NCBI RefSeq assembly: GCF_023638055.1
Contig: NZ_JAKRVY010000001.1
Location: forward strand, 186,001 to 250,000
Length of the DNA stretch: 64,000 nt
Source: Natranaeroarchaeum aerophilus
Lineage (GTDB): Archaea; Halobacteriota; Halobacteria; Halobacteriales; Natronoarchaeaceae
Reading direction: 5' to 3'
The translations under genes and the position numbers were made by a program. Below the pieces are notes generated by a model. It searched no databases, had not been told where the DNA came from, and worked only from the letters and a program-made list of their open reading frames with translations. How positions within the stretch are numbered: position 1 is the stretch's first letter; every line of letters starts with the position of its first letter. Positions 43,202 through 52,758 of the stretch are shown here, in pieces.

Positions 43202-43392
43202 CCACGTGTCCCCGAACGATGCTGTCGCGACAAGCCGGATCCACGATGGGGACCAACACGCTGAAACCATCTTTTCTCTAGCTATCACGGCTCCGTAGTA
43301 TGCTCTTCGGTCACCGTTCTCAGTCGCTGGGAAGAAACGAAACACCCTGTATTGAGGGGTCATTAAGAACAATCGAGTACCCTCGATAACAG

Positions 43393-43938
43393 ATGACTCA
43401 GACACGACCCGCGATTCGGGCGCACGTCCACGACGACGCCGGGGTCCATTTCAACGAACTCGTCCGCGATTCGGAGTACGCACCGGGACAGATCCAGTAC
43501 CACATTCGGCGGCTGATCGACGCTGGCGAGGTGGTTCGCGGCGAGTTCTATGGCCGAACACACTACTATCCGCCGTCGTATGACGAGTGGGAGCGAGGAG
43601 CAGTTGCACTCTTTCGTCGCGAGACGGCCAGATCGATCGTCATCCACCTGATCGAACACGAACCTGCGGCCCCAGCCGATGTCGCCGGGGCGCTGGGTAT
43701 CGCCCGCAGTACGCTCGAACATCACGTGGGACATCTCGTCGAGCAAGATGTCGTCGAGAAACACTATGACGAGCACAATCGGGTGACGCTGACACTGTCG
43801 AATCCTGGACGGACTGCGACGATGCTCTCGGACGTGACGCCCCGCGTCTCTGACCGGTTTGTCGATCGGTTTACCCGTCTCGTCGACGACCTACTGGAGC
43901 GCGCTACTGAAGATTCGATCGACTCCCAGGAGTGCTGA
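43393..43938 (+). CDS. Double winged-helix transcription regulator
   Basis: The 181-residue protein contains two consecutive winged-HTH units: VHFNELVRDSEYAPGQIQYH (about 18-60) and PADVAGALGIARSTLEHHVG (about 95-125), each followed by a wing. This two-wing layout is common for haloarchaeal membrane-gene regulators. It is divergent from the small membrane protein. Effector unknown. Confidence 0.8.
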   Translation: MTQTRPAIRAHVHDDAGVHFNELVRDSEYAPGQIQYHIRRLIDAGEVVRGEFYGRTHYYPPSYDEWERGAVALFRRETARSIVIHLIEHEPAAPADVAGALGIARSTLEHHVGHLVEQDVVEKHYDEHNRVTLTLSNPGRTATMLSDVTPRVSDRFVDRFTRLVDDLLERATEDSIDSQEC

Positions 43939-44144
43939 GCAGACCGAGCGTCTCCGGACCGGTCTCAACGTTTTGCATGAAAGACGAGTAATTTTCCACA
44001 CCGCAGCACCGTGTACAGGGGTCCAATCGTCAGTCTGCAAAAAATGGAGTCCGTTCGACCGTCTATACTCGCTCAGATGACGCGGTTCTAGATACTGACG
44101 TAATACTAGCGTTTAACACAAATGCACCCATAGATTGGCTTACC

Positions 44145-44831
44145 GTGACAGATAGAACGGAGTTTGTTGGGGTTCGACTCACGCCGGAAGAACGAGAGGA
44201 GTTTGAGAACTTCTTGCGTGACGAGGGCGAATTCAACAGTATGAGCCGATTTTTACGTGTTGCAGCGTACCGATACATGGCTAGTGCAGACGAAGAGTCG
44301 TCGATCGACCCGGAGGAGCTCATTGACGCCGTAGATTCAGCGGTCACTCCGATTTCCGAACGACTAGAAAGAATTGAAGATCATGTCCTCTCGATCGATT
44401 CGAACGTCTCGGACGACGATAACATCGACCGATTAGCACGCGATATCTACTCTTCGCTTCCAGCTCATACCGACACAAATGAACTGCCTGACTTCGGCGA
44501 AATCGGCCAGTTCGAATCTCCTAGTGATTTAGCATTAGCCAAATCGATTTCCACGCCGGATGTCTGGGCGCAGTATTACGACGAAGATCTTGCTGATACA
44601 CGCCGTGCCTGCGCACGGATGCTAGAGTACTATCCAGATGTTAACTACATTGAAGACACGACAGGTGGTGCAGATAGTCACATACCTCGTCACGACGATA
44701 TTGGCGTCGAGGATCCACCAAGCCATACAGATGTGTCGACTGATCAGACCACATCCCAACCTCGGTATCCTGAATCATCCAACCAGGACCGCACCACTGT
44801 GCGACGATACTACAAGGAATCAGGTGACTGA
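44145..44831 (+). CDS. RHH-type protein coupled to integrase
   Basis: The 228-residue protein starts with GTG and has an N-terminal ribbon-helix-helix-like unit (TEFVGVRLTPEEREEFENFL ... MSRFLRVAAYRYM), then an acidic region and a charged, disordered C-terminus. It ends 2 bases before the GTG of the recombinase, so both are made together. It probably acts as a DNA-binding accessory factor (directionality factor or repressor) of the integrase. First gene of the low-GC island. Confidence 0.7.
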   Translation: MTDRTEFVGVRLTPEEREEFENFLRDEGEFNSMSRFLRVAAYRYMASADEESSIDPEELIDAVDSAVTPISERLERIEDHVLSIDSNVSDDDNIDRLARDIYSSLPAHTDTNELPDFGEIGQFESPSDLALAKSISTPDVWAQYYDEDLADTRRACARMLEYYPDVNYIEDTTGGADSHIPRHDDIGVEDPPSHTDVSTDQTTSQPRYPESSNQDRTTVRRYYKESGD

Positions 44832-44833
44832 CT

Positions 44834-45880
44834 GTGCCACCACAATACAAAGCCGTCGAAGAATGTCGCTCGGAAATCAGCCAGTATCTAAGACAGTTGG
44901 ATACAGAGACTGACGACGATAATTCAGAGCTGCGCGATACAAAAAGTACTACCAGATACAAACAGGATCTACGATGGTACGACCACTGGTTGGACGACGC
45001 TGAAGTCAATTCACCGGTAGATGTAACGCCGGCTCAGGCTAATGAAGTTGGCCAGACATTGGCGCGAGAATTCAATGGGACAACTGACTTGTATCGGTGG
45101 GATCGGATAAACGCGTTCCACGATTGGCTAGTGAGAATGGATTATACCAGTTCGAATCCGTTTGAGCGGTGGAACGAGGATAAAGACGAACTATTCGGGT
45201 TCAGCAAGAGCTCCGAACAATCGAGTCGTCTCAAGGAAGCCGAACAGTATGCTGTCTCACAAGAAGAGACACGGGCAATGGAAGAGAACGTAGGGCGAAA
45301 TCGCGTACGAGATCAACTTGTTATACGATTAATTTGGCAGACAGGCCTACGACGCGGCGAAGCGTCAGGATTGGTAATCAGTAACATTGATCGAGAACAG
45401 AGAGAAATAACCGTCCCTGCACCTATTGCTAAAAATGGCAAAGAGAGAGTTGTTGCATATCAGCAGTCACTAGATGGGTTGATAACAGAATGGCTGGATT
45501 ATGGGTATCGGGACGAAAAGGCAGCCACTGCTGATCACTCTCGATTGTTCGTCGGTGAGCGAGGCGCACCACTATCGGGCGAGAGAATCAACGAGATTGT
45601 TATTGATGCCGCTGATGAAGCAGGATTCAATCGCAAAATCTACGCAGACGCTAACGCTCCCATTGACGAAGATGGCGATCGGATTCCCAACAGGTGGCTC
45701 ATAACCGCACACAACATTCGGCACGGATTTGGCACCTACATGATCAACGAAACCGATGCCGGACTTTGGGAGGTGTCTAAGGCTATGGGTCACTCTTCAG
45801 TCAAAATAACTGAACGAATCTACGTCGAAGATGACCCGCGGGCAGGGACAGATCATCTCCACAAGTACGGACCTGATTAA
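44834..45880 (+). CDS. Tyrosine recombinase / integrase
   Basis: The 348-residue recombinase has a SAM-like N-terminal domain (about 35-115) and a catalytic domain with the full set: R173 in TGLRRGEASG, H293-x-x-R296 in HNIRHGFGTY, H320 in MGHSSVKIT and the nucleophile Y330 in RIYVEDD. The start is a GTG immediately after the RHH gene. It should catalyse site-specific integration and excision of the island. No tRNA gene or obvious att duplicate lies within 1 kb, so the borders are unresolved. Confidence 0.88.
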   Translation: MPPQYKAVEECRSEISQYLRQLDTETDDDNSELRDTKSTTRYKQDLRWYDHWLDDAEVNSPVDVTPAQANEVGQTLAREFNGTTDLYRWDRINAFHDWLVRMDYTSSNPFERWNEDKDELFGFSKSSEQSSRLKEAEQYAVSQEETRAMEENVGRNRVRDQLVIRLIWQTGLRRGEASGLVISNIDREQREITVPAPIAKNGKERVVAYQQSLDGLITEWLDYGYRDEKAATADHSRLFVGERGAPLSGERINEIVIDAADEAGFNRKIYADANAPIDEDGDRIPNRWLITAHNIRHGFGTYMINETDAGLWEVSKAMGHSSVKITERIYVEDDPRAGTDHLHKYGPD

Positions 45881-45958
45881 CTAGTACGGTCTGATAATCC
45901 GAGTCTTGTTTCTGAACTCTCGATCAGGAGGCCACATATATTGTAGCGATAGCTGTAT

Positions 45959-45992
45959 TTCCGCTAAACATGATATGGGGTCTTTAGCGGAA
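45959..45992. terminator. Perfect inverted repeat after integrase
   Basis: ttccgctaaa (45959-45968) and its exact complement (45983-45992) enclose 14 bases. It lies 78 bp after the integrase stop and 137 bp before the ATG of the next gene. It could end integrase transcription, be a core recombinase-binding site, or be an operator for the following gene. Confidence 0.4.
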
Positions 45993-46128
45993 GCAAAAGA
46001 ACACTTGACTAACTTTCTTAACTCATACTTCTATTACCTGTGTGGCTTATGAAAACAATCTGGCTGGCTGCGCGGCAGGATGGCTTTTCCACCATACGCT
46101 TAAGACGTGTTTCGCCCCACTTGCAGGT

Positions 46129-48723
46129 ATGACACCGCCCAGTAGTTTTGATATCGGGTTCGTGGTAGACCGACTGGGTGATCTCCCAGAGGTTGAGACG
46201 GTCGAATTCCAGCATGAAAGTGTTCAACTTCGGTACCAGAATAAACTGATCCGTATCAGGTTCGTTGATACTCATCGGGGTGGCCGGTGGTGGATGAACG
46301 GTGGTGATGTTGATCGGCTTTTTGTCCTCCTCGATGACAATGTCTTGGAAGTTGACGAGGCAACGATCTATTCGTATGAACTGCAGAGTGTTGACAGCGA
46401 GGAGGTTCTTGTCGAACGATTCGCCAACATTTTTACAGAGACAGCTGAGCGTCAGCCTCTCAGTTGGAATGAGTTGGCAGATGTGCTTGCTGCAAGTGAT
46501 CTATCCGTCATCGATACACCGCGACAAGTCGCTGAGATCATCGCAGGGTGGGCGGTCACAGATTCGAGTGACAGCGTCCTTGATATCGCCACGGGGACAG
46601 GTACCGTGCTTTCTGAGGCTGCTGACCAACTCAATCTGACGATCGACGCTTCTTCCAGGTGCGTCGGGATTGATGCAGATCCGTTTGCCTGTGCGTTAGC
46701 CCGTAACCGGTTACAGGACATCGAGGCAGCCAATCTCATCAACACAAACTTTTTCGAATGGAACCTAGAGCACGATATTGACGGTGAGCAGGCTACGTTG
46801 ACAGATACAGAGGGAGAAGTGCCAACCAAATTTGATGCAGTTGTCGGCGCACCGCCGGCTGTCCGGCTCGAACATCTCACATCAGAGCAACGTGACCAGC
46901 TTCAAAACTGGTCTCCTAGTGACGGGCGGCAGATCGGTGGGGCCTACGTTGCGAAGGCAGTGACGCACCTCAAAGACGGTGGCCGAGCCGCGTTCATCCT
47001 GCCGCAATACGTGTTACGAGATGGTCTGATTGATCATTTGACACAGACTTGTGCATTGCACCGGATCGTGGCGCTACCACTGGGTGCATTCACGGAAACA
47101 CGGAAAGGGTTCGAAGCAGTCGTCGTGTCTCTGGTGAAGGAGGATCGGTCACCGGAGGTACGTGAAACGGGGGTTGCGAAATTCAACGGGATGGAGTTGC
47201 CGGACAATGCCCGGGGCTTATTTGAGCAGCCATTAGATGGGATCCTTGCGAACCGGTACAACACGTTCAATGCCGAGATTGTGAAGGCAGCGCATAACGA
47301 TTTAGACGGGGAGAACTTGATGCGGTTGCTGTCTTCTCCCTCCATCTACGATGTACTCACAGCAGGTTGCTTTACCCGGTTAGGTGATCTTGGATCTGAC
47401 ATCGAGGTCGGGTCAGGTGTAACCAGCGGTAACAACGAGTTGTTTTATTTCGATCCAGAGGAACGTGATGTGTCGGGGATTGATGACCGATTCTTCCGGC
47501 CACTAATTGAGAACCTCTCGGACGACACACAGTCGATTACTGCGGACGAGATCGATCAGTATGTGCTGGATCTCCAGCCGTATCTCGATGAGTTGCCAGG
47601 CAATGCTACCCCTGAAACAGACAGAGAAATCATTGAGCATCTGGATCAAAACGGCTACGACAATCTTGTCGAGTATCTCCAATCAGCTGAAACTCGTCCG
47701 AACCGAACCAATCGCTCCAAAAGTAGCTTCACATTGCAGCGGCGAGGCAAGTTCCAGAATCCAGATCTGGTGCTTCCCGAATTCTTCGATGAGCCACAGT
47801 GCTACACGGTCGAGGTAGATGACGCGATGTTCGAGTCTACCGTGATCGGGATACGGACAGCAACGCAGGAGCTGAAGGTATCCCTGCAGCGTCTCTTGAA
47901 TACGCCACTGTACAGCGAATTTCTATCAACGTTTGGATCGCCTGTGGATGTAAATTGGTATCGGATCAATCTGAGGGAACTGCGTGATGTCCCAGTGATT
48001 GAGGAGGCGTTGACAGCGGAGGTGGCTGAGAAGTTGGATGCGTTTCTCCCACCGTCGGATAATAACGATGTCATTGGAGCGAATCAGGTGTTGATCGAAG
48101 CCTGCCCCACAGATGAGGCGGAACAAGCATTCCAGCAGTACATGGCGTCGCGGGACGACTATGCCTGGTCTTGGTTCTTAACCCTATCCGAAATCGAACG
48201 GTTTCAAGAGCTTGTTGACAAAGACCGCAAAAAGGCACAGGAGTTCATCATCGAACGGTTCGACCGAGAGCTGCTCGACAAAGCCCGGCAAACGTTCAAC
48301 CAGTTAGAGTTCTTCGAGCACCGGCGCGACTTACTTAACGACCTGCTTATGGAGTTCGAATCAAACCACTACCGGAGCTTCCTGGCTGGCATCACCCTCC
48401 AGTTCGAAGGCATCCTAACCGATCTTGTTCTCAAAAGCGGCGGCGACATCGTCAACCAGAACGGTGAAACAAAATTCAAACTCCCTGGTGAGAACCGGTC
48501 ACAACAAAAAAACCTGAACAACCTTATCTCAACCTTCTTCGACGGTATCTTCAGCACGTTTATGCATGAGAATATCCGACAGAGACGTAACGCTATCGCT
48601 CACGGTGATGTGATTGAAGATGATCAGGACCTCGCGGTTCATTTCTTCATCGCGTTCTACGCCCTTTGCTATGCTTCACTGGCAGAGTACACCCGCCAGA
48701 CCACCACAGACAGAATGACATAG
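46129..48723 (+). CDS. Degenerate N6-adenine methyltransferase fused to HEPN domain, candidate defence effector
   Basis: The 864-residue protein has a unique N-domain (1-115) and a class I methyltransferase fold with the SAM site SVLDIATGTGTVLSEA (D152) and VGIDADPFACALARNRL. The catalytic motif IV, normally NPPY/F, reads APPA (241-244, in FDAVVGAPPAVR), so methylation should be impossible. A TRD-like middle follows, then a helical C-domain with RNAIAH (R820, H825), matching the R-x4-6-H motif of HEPN ribonucleases. It is single-gene, 0.25 kb after the integrase gene. A GTG at 46042 would add 29 residues; ATG 46129 is preferred. A reasonable model is SAM- or DNA-state sensing coupled to RNA cleavage in antiviral defence; not proven. 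Confidence 0.75.
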   Translation: MTPPSSFDIGFVVDRLGDLPEVETVEFQHESVQLRYQNKLIRIRFVDTHRGGRWWMNGGDVDRLFVLLDDNVLEVDEATIYSYELQSVDSEEVLVERFANIFTETAERQPLSWNELADVLAASDLSVIDTPRQVAEIIAGWAVTDSSDSVLDIATGTGTVLSEAADQLNLTIDASSRCVGIDADPFACALARNRLQDIEAANLINTNFFEWNLEHDIDGEQATLTDTEGEVPTKFDAVVGAPPAVRLEHLTSEQRDQLQNWSPSDGRQIGGAYVAKAVTHLKDGGRAAFILPQYVLRDGLIDHLTQTCALHRIVALPLGAFTETRKGFEAVVVSLVKEDRSPEVRETGVAKFNGMELPDNARGLFEQPLDGILANRYNTFNAEIVKAAHNDLDGENLMRLLSSPSIYDVLTAGCFTRLGDLGSDIEVGSGVTSGNNELFYFDPEERDVSGIDDRFFRPLIENLSDDTQSITADEIDQYVLDLQPYLDELPGNATPETDREIIEHLDQNGYDNLVEYLQSAETRPNRTNRSKSSFTLQRRGKFQNPDLVLPEFFDEPQCYTVEVDDAMFESTVIGIRTATQELKVSLQRLLNTPLYSEFLSTFGSPVDVNWYRINLRELRDVPVIEEALTAEVAEKLDAFLPPSDNNDVIGANQVLIEACPTDEAEQAFQQYMASRDDYAWSWFLTLSEIERFQELVDKDRKKAQEFIIERFDRELLDKARQTFNQLEFFEHRRDLLNDLLMEFESNHYRSFLAGITLQFEGILTDLVLKSGGDIVNQNGETKFKLPGENRSQQKNLNNLISTFFDGIFSTFMHENIRQRRNAIAHGDVIEDDQDLAVHFFIAFYALCYASLAEYTRQTTTDRMT

Positions 48724-48759
48724 CGACCAATATAATGGTGCGAAAAGATAGAAACGATT

Positions 48760-48830
48760 GGTCCTGTTGAAACCCTTATGGAGTGACATTTTCTCGTGGT
48801 CGTGCTGAATATAGAGTATGAACTCAGCAC
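48760..48830 (+). repeat. IS-end remnant
   Basis: ggtcctgttgaaaccc (48760-48775) followed by gtcgtgctgaatatagag and actcagcac (48799-48830). Same two-part pattern as at 3286-3356, here on the plus strand. It starts a 1.9-kb block of three signalling-type genes that ends with an inverted copy at 50657-50672. Confidence 0.5.
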
Positions 48831-48931
48831 AAGCGTTGAATCGAATATCTGCCAGTGGACGTTCTAACAACACACTTCAGAAAATCATGATCACCGCTAA
48901 TTATTAAACGGTCCATTACAAACTTAGTAGG

Positions 48932-49204
48932 GTGGGGCTACCTCGTTTATCCGAACAACAACCACCACTCGTCACGTACGAAATTGAAGATGGTGAAACG
49001 GTTTACGAAGCGATAACCGAGGCATTCGGAGCGATTGGAATTGACGTTTACGAAAAAAAAACGACCATTGAAGATTGGACAAAGAAGGACCTATTTGATT
49101 TGAGTATACTTGACTCAGAAGCACAGTGGCGCGTGTCCACCATCATATGGGATCGTCCAGTTGTTATCACTCCCGGCGAAATTCGAATCTATGAGCATTT
49201 GTGA
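48932..49204 (+). CDS. HalOD1-like small output-domain protein
   Basis: The 90-residue protein (GTG start) contains YEIEDGETVYEAITEAFGAI, a middle DLFDLSILDSEAQWRVSTI and the ending VVITPGEIRIY. Pattern and length suggest the haloarchaeal HalOD1-type output domain, thought to act downstream of sensor kinases and Bat-type regulators. It has no DNA-binding motif. The neighbours DUF7344-like and Bat-type genes support a signalling role. Assignment is by eye and moderate. Confidence 0.55.
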   Translation: MGLPRLSEQQPPLVTYEIEDGETVYEAITEAFGAIGIDVYEKKTTIEDWTKKDLFDLSILDSEAQWRVSTIIWDRPVVITPGEIRIYEHL

Positions 49205-49299
49205 GTCAATCCGAATAATTGCGAATCCGCCTTTCGACCTACGGCTGCTAGTGACCGTGTTTTGAGTAGATTAACGTATTGAAGGGCAGCGCAGGTTCG

Positions 49300-49677
49300 T
49301 CATTTGTCATCTGGACCGGGGACATCCGAAACCGTGTTCCAAATCGCTATGATGCAAGGGGCGTTCTCCCCGAGTTCGACGGTGTTGTCATTCCGATGAA
49401 AGACGACAACATCAGCGTCAGCCAATTTCGGAATATGCAACTGATGAACGTGGGTTTGGATGCTATCCTGGAGATCCGAGGGTGCCGTGGATGATTCCTG
49501 GGACTCCGCGTCAGCAATCTGTTTGGCAAGATCGGCTATCGGTATCGGCGTCGTTTCTTCTTGGAGATGATAGACAATGTCCCGACAACGCTTCTCTGCC
49601 AGCAAGCCAAGTGCCGTATCCAGAGAGAGGTCAGTCTCCCATTCCGTCAGCACTCCTTCCTCGACGGGTGACATCAT
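49300..49677 (-). CDS. DUF7344-like winged-helix protein
   Basis: The 125-residue acidic protein shows LSLDTALGLLAEKRCRDIVY, then PIADLAKQIADAES and HVHQLHIPKLADADVVVF, the layout of haloarchaeal DUF7344 winged-helix domains, with the wing near residue 100. It probably binds DNA as a small regulator. It is convergent with the HalOD1-like gene and tandem with the Bat-type gene. Confidence 0.7.
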   Translation of the reverse strand: MMSPVEEGVLTEWETDLSLDTALGLLAEKRCRDIVYHLQEETTPIPIADLAKQIADAESQESSTAPSDLQDSIQTHVHQLHIPKLADADVVVFHRNDNTVELGENAPCIIAIWNTVSDVPGPDDK

Positions 49678-49795
49678 ACATATCTACTTGCAGGCATAGC
49701 TAATCTCAAATTTGGTGGTATATACAACACCTTTAAGAACACTTGGCCGACCATAGCTTATTGACATGCGGTCCCTGTCAGCGCGGCCCCCGCTT

Positions 49796-50461
49796 CTACT
49801 CAAGCGAGACGAGTTCCTCGATAGTTAGGACATTACTGATGATATTCCCATGGGCTCGACGGAGGCGTTTAGAAAGAGCCTGTTGGGAGATCCCGAGGGT
49901 TTCAGCAATTTCCGTCATCGTGGCATCCGGAGGGACTAGATAAAAGCCGGCATCAAGGGCAGTGACGAGAGCTTCGCGCTGTTTGGGGGTGAGGCCGAAC
50001 TGTCCGCCGCCCTTGGCGGTCGTGGGATTGTATATTTTATTCACGTTCAGCGGAATGTCGTTTTTCTCGCAATACTCGTGGAAGGTCGAGAGGTTTCCCT
50101 GGCTGTCAAATCGCAGTCGAAGTTCCCATCTCTGATTACGGCCCGACGCTTCTAGTATGGTTGCGCCTGCCTCAAGATACGCCTGACCGACAGATTCGAC
50201 ATTATCCGGCCATACGGCCCGATAAAGCGTCTCGTCTTCAAGGATGTCAATGCGGGTAGCTTCCATGACAGATGGATCGTCCTCGAGAGCGGATTTGAAC
50301 CGCTCCATATCACCACCAATAACCCAAAAATACGGGGTTAGAGTCCCACTCTCGTGCGCGACGATCCGCTCGATCTCCACAGTTATTTCCGGTACTTTGG
50401 CGAGGGCTTGCTGCATTGCCAGCGCACTGGCCGGCACAGTGAATTCCCCAAGGACGCTCAT
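49796..50461 (-). CDS. Bat-type HTH_10 transcription regulator
   Basis: The 221-residue protein has the bacterio-opsin-activator architecture: an N-terminal sensor-like domain (1-150; starts MSVLGEFTVPASALAMQQAL) and the C-terminal HTH_10 domain with FGLTPKQREALVTALDAGFY and TMTEIAETLGISQQALSKRL. Such regulators respond to oxygen, light or redox through partners. It lacks its own PAS or GAF domain, so input may come from the kinases further right. Confidence 0.85.
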   Translation of the reverse strand: MSVLGEFTVPASALAMQQALAKVPEITVEIERIVAHESGTLTPYFWVIGGDMERFKSALEDDPSVMEATRIDILEDETLYRAVWPDNVESVGQAYLEAGATILEASGRNQRWELRLRFDSQGNLSTFHEYCEKNDIPLNVNKIYNPTTAKGGGQFGLTPKQREALVTALDAGFYLVPPDATMTEIAETLGISQQALSKRLRRAHGNIISNVLTIEELVSLE

Positions 50462-50599
50462 TGATATAGTCTCATGCCACTATGACACGGGAGGAATAAT
50501 AAATCCGATTCTTTGACGGGGTGCTTGATAAGTCGATTCGAATTCTACCCGATGTGTTTCTGTTCTGTATACCTGCATTATTTGAGGTCCAAGTGTAGC

Positions 50600-50672
50600 T
50601 CTTTGAGTGCAACATACGCGCGTTGTATTCAGCACTCGGTTCCTATCAGGGCTAAAGGATTTCAACAGAGCC
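50600..50672 (-). repeat. IS-end remnant, inverted
   Basis: Minus strand ggctctgttgaaatcc (50657-50672), with gagtgctgaatac further inside (about 50624-50636). Inverted relative to the copy at 48760, so the two bracket the HalOD1/DUF7344/Bat genes. Confidence 0.5.
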
Positions 50673-51104
50673 AAACGATTGTAATCAGAAGTTCAGTATT
50701 CGTCTCTTTGGTTAGCTATCACATCCTTAATATGAGTCTTAAGGTCTGTTCCGTTGGGCAGATTTATTGACGACCAGTAGTCGAACCGAAGAATTGGATA
50801 TTTGTCGGCGACGAATAGTTCCCCATATGAAACGTCTTCGGCTGTTGTATCGTCTATCGCCGTACTCGTTACACTGGTTGTGATCGGTTCCCTTGTCGTC
50901 TCTAAACTTGATCTAAACAGCTCTGATTTTTAATGCGCTTCTCAAAGAGAAAATGGCGAGACTCTCAACTTCGAGTCGGTCGAGATACCGGCATCCCTGC
51001 TTCATACGCACAGCTGTATAGTAGTCGATGTGCTGATCATCAAACGGAACAACCCTAAAGTATAGTTCCCTAACACGATCCGCTAAGATTCTAAAATCCC
51101 GGTC
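50673..51104. other. Gene-free stretch with decayed coding remnants
   Basis: No intact gene. Around 50827-50931 a frame starting MKRLRLLYRL shifts into AVLVTLVVIGSLVVSKLDLN, suggesting the remains of a small membrane protein. GC content is clearly lower than in the core genome. Confidence 0.3.
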
Positions 51105-51320
51105 GGTGTCGCATTCCGTTTAGCGGCGACCGTTTCAACAAGGTCCCAGTCCCGTTCCTCAGAGCACTATAGTCGTGGAGATCTCCGGCCCACTGTGCAT
51201 ATGCTTCGATTGGGTTGAGGTCGGCCTCAAACATCACAAAACAAACGTACCAGAGCAGTCCGTAACTGCTTGTCTGTGCCTTGGCTAACAGCCAACGTGA
51301 GCACCCAGTTGTGATTAGTG
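51105..51320 (-). pseudogene. Probable transposase C-terminal remnant
   Basis: On the minus strand a frame reads LAKAQTSSYGLLWYVCFVMF, then NPIEAYAQWAGDLHDYSAL and RNGTGTLLKR before a stop. The AKxxTSSYxLxW pattern recalls the C-terminal helices of IS4/ISH3-type transposases, but this is a guess. A more decayed copy of its first part (TTAGCCAAG ... ACAGACAAGCAGT) starts the second long repeat at about 55395, so the fragment is part of what was duplicated. Confidence 0.35.
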
Positions 51321-52310
51321 TCTCACACAGTCACTCAAGTCTCTCGCGTAGGGACCTACCGGATACGCACACCACACGCAAAACTATGTTGAAAGACTGA
51401 TAATTGCCGCACAAGTCCACTCCTATATGACGCTTGATTATAGGACTCCGCCTAAGTCACGGGCCCCAACCTCTGGGGCTAAATGCCTCATCCCATCTAT
51501 ACTGGACACCATTTGCGGAAAATTTGCGGGGGTATACTACCAACAGAACCGCGTATAACAACTCTAGGCCCACTTAGTGGTCGTATAAAGCCGTTAGCTA
51601 CCCTAAGATGAAAACCGGTGTTTTTGGTGTGACATTGAATGGCCGTTAAAACCAATTGGAAAATCAAATGAGAATTGGATAATCGAATGAGCGGAAAGGG
51701 GTGAATTTCTGAAAATCGGCGAATCTGAGTGAGATTGAGAAAGCAGTTGCTCGTTGCTTCAAAACAGAGTGTTAATAACTAATTGGTATTTTAAATGGTT
51801 TTTAGGTAACCGGGGGACAATAGTCGGAAAACGGCTAATGTAATTATTGAATGGATTTGTAGATTCTCGGTGACGTGAGAAAATGACTGTTTTCAGTCCT
51901 CTCCACAAAAGGATCTGAGTTATTAACTCATCGATCAATATCGTCAAGAACCAATCACTTCCCGGAACACAGACCAATTGGTAATTTAAATGGAAACCCA
52001 TTATGTCGTACAGGGGAAGCGGATAATGGAACCAATTGGAATTTTCGATGAAAATTGAATTATTGGGTGACTGAATAGGCGACTCTCCTTTTTTGCAAGA
52101 TCGTGAGCTCCCCACTATTTATTGTCATAATGTTTACGTTGAGAGGTTTGCTTGATCGAGCAAAAAGGAGTGTACAAACCACATTTTCCCTGTGGATATT
52201 CTTATGATTAAAATGTCATATTGGTGTTGATGTGTGGTTCCAAGTGAAATACTTCCGATAAAGATTATAACATATTCTAAAACATTTTGTGTAGAAAGTT
52301 CGAATTTATA
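51264..52310. repeat. Long non-coding repeat unit A with four iterons
   Basis: About 1.05 kb, similar over its whole length to unit B (55386-56455) but with many substitutions. It contains four ~23-bp iterons built on c(c/t)aattgg followed by an A/T-rich half ending in aaatg or gatg: 51650-51672, 51777-51799, 51972-51994 and 52030-52052. A perfect palindrome tgagttattaactca lies at 51917-51931. Identical blocks include ttctcggtgacgtgagaaaa and ttccctgtggatattcttat. A minus-strand frame (51759-52115) exists but is not kept in unit B, so I treat the unit as non-coding. Confidence 0.8.
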
Positions 52311-52409
52311 TGCGTGTGTGTTTTGTGAACGCCCTTGGTGTTAAAATGGGTGGGCCCCTCAAACGGATGTATATGTGCGATCACATGGTCTGCGGGCAGG
52401 TGAGTCGAG

Positions 52410-52550
52410 ATGCCTGAGTGTCATAACTGTGGCGCGCACCTCACTCCGGAGTATGTTCGTGTTTTCGGTGATTCGAGCGGCTCAGTCCCGATCTGTATTC
52501 ATTGTGCACCGAACGCTGAGGCGAGGGATGCCATAGCTGATAATGAGTGA
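52410..52550 (+). CDS. 46-aa zinc-finger protein (DUF7563-like)
   Basis: The product starts MPECHNCGAHLTPEYVRVFG and has a second pair in ICIHC, so four cysteines form a compact ribbon. It resembles the very small haloarchaeal ribbon family DUF7563. It lies ~100 bp downstream of repeat unit A. A 63-residue frame beginning MSDGTSKKFRF overlaps its last codons (52543-52734) but has no visible domain and I do not count it. Confidence 0.65.
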   Translation: MPECHNCGAHLTPEYVRVFGDSSGSVPICIHCAPNAEARDAIADNE

Positions 52551-52758
52551 CGGCACCTCGAAAAAATTCAGGTTCCACGCTGATCGCTCGGCTGATCAGA
52601 ATATACTGTCCTATGGCCCTCCCCAAAGTGATCAATCTGCTTGGCTTCTAAATAACAACTCCTCTGCTGGTTGCTTGTCGACAAGATTACTTGCGGGAGA
52701 ATCGGGGATTGTGCATGACCAAAAGTTCAAATAGGTTATTGCACCGTGTTGAGGTAGG

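Noticed and set aside
51759-52115. 118-residue frame in repeat unit A
   Set aside because: The matching frame in unit B is shortened and differs mostly at amino-acid-changing positions; the DNA iterons are the conserved part.
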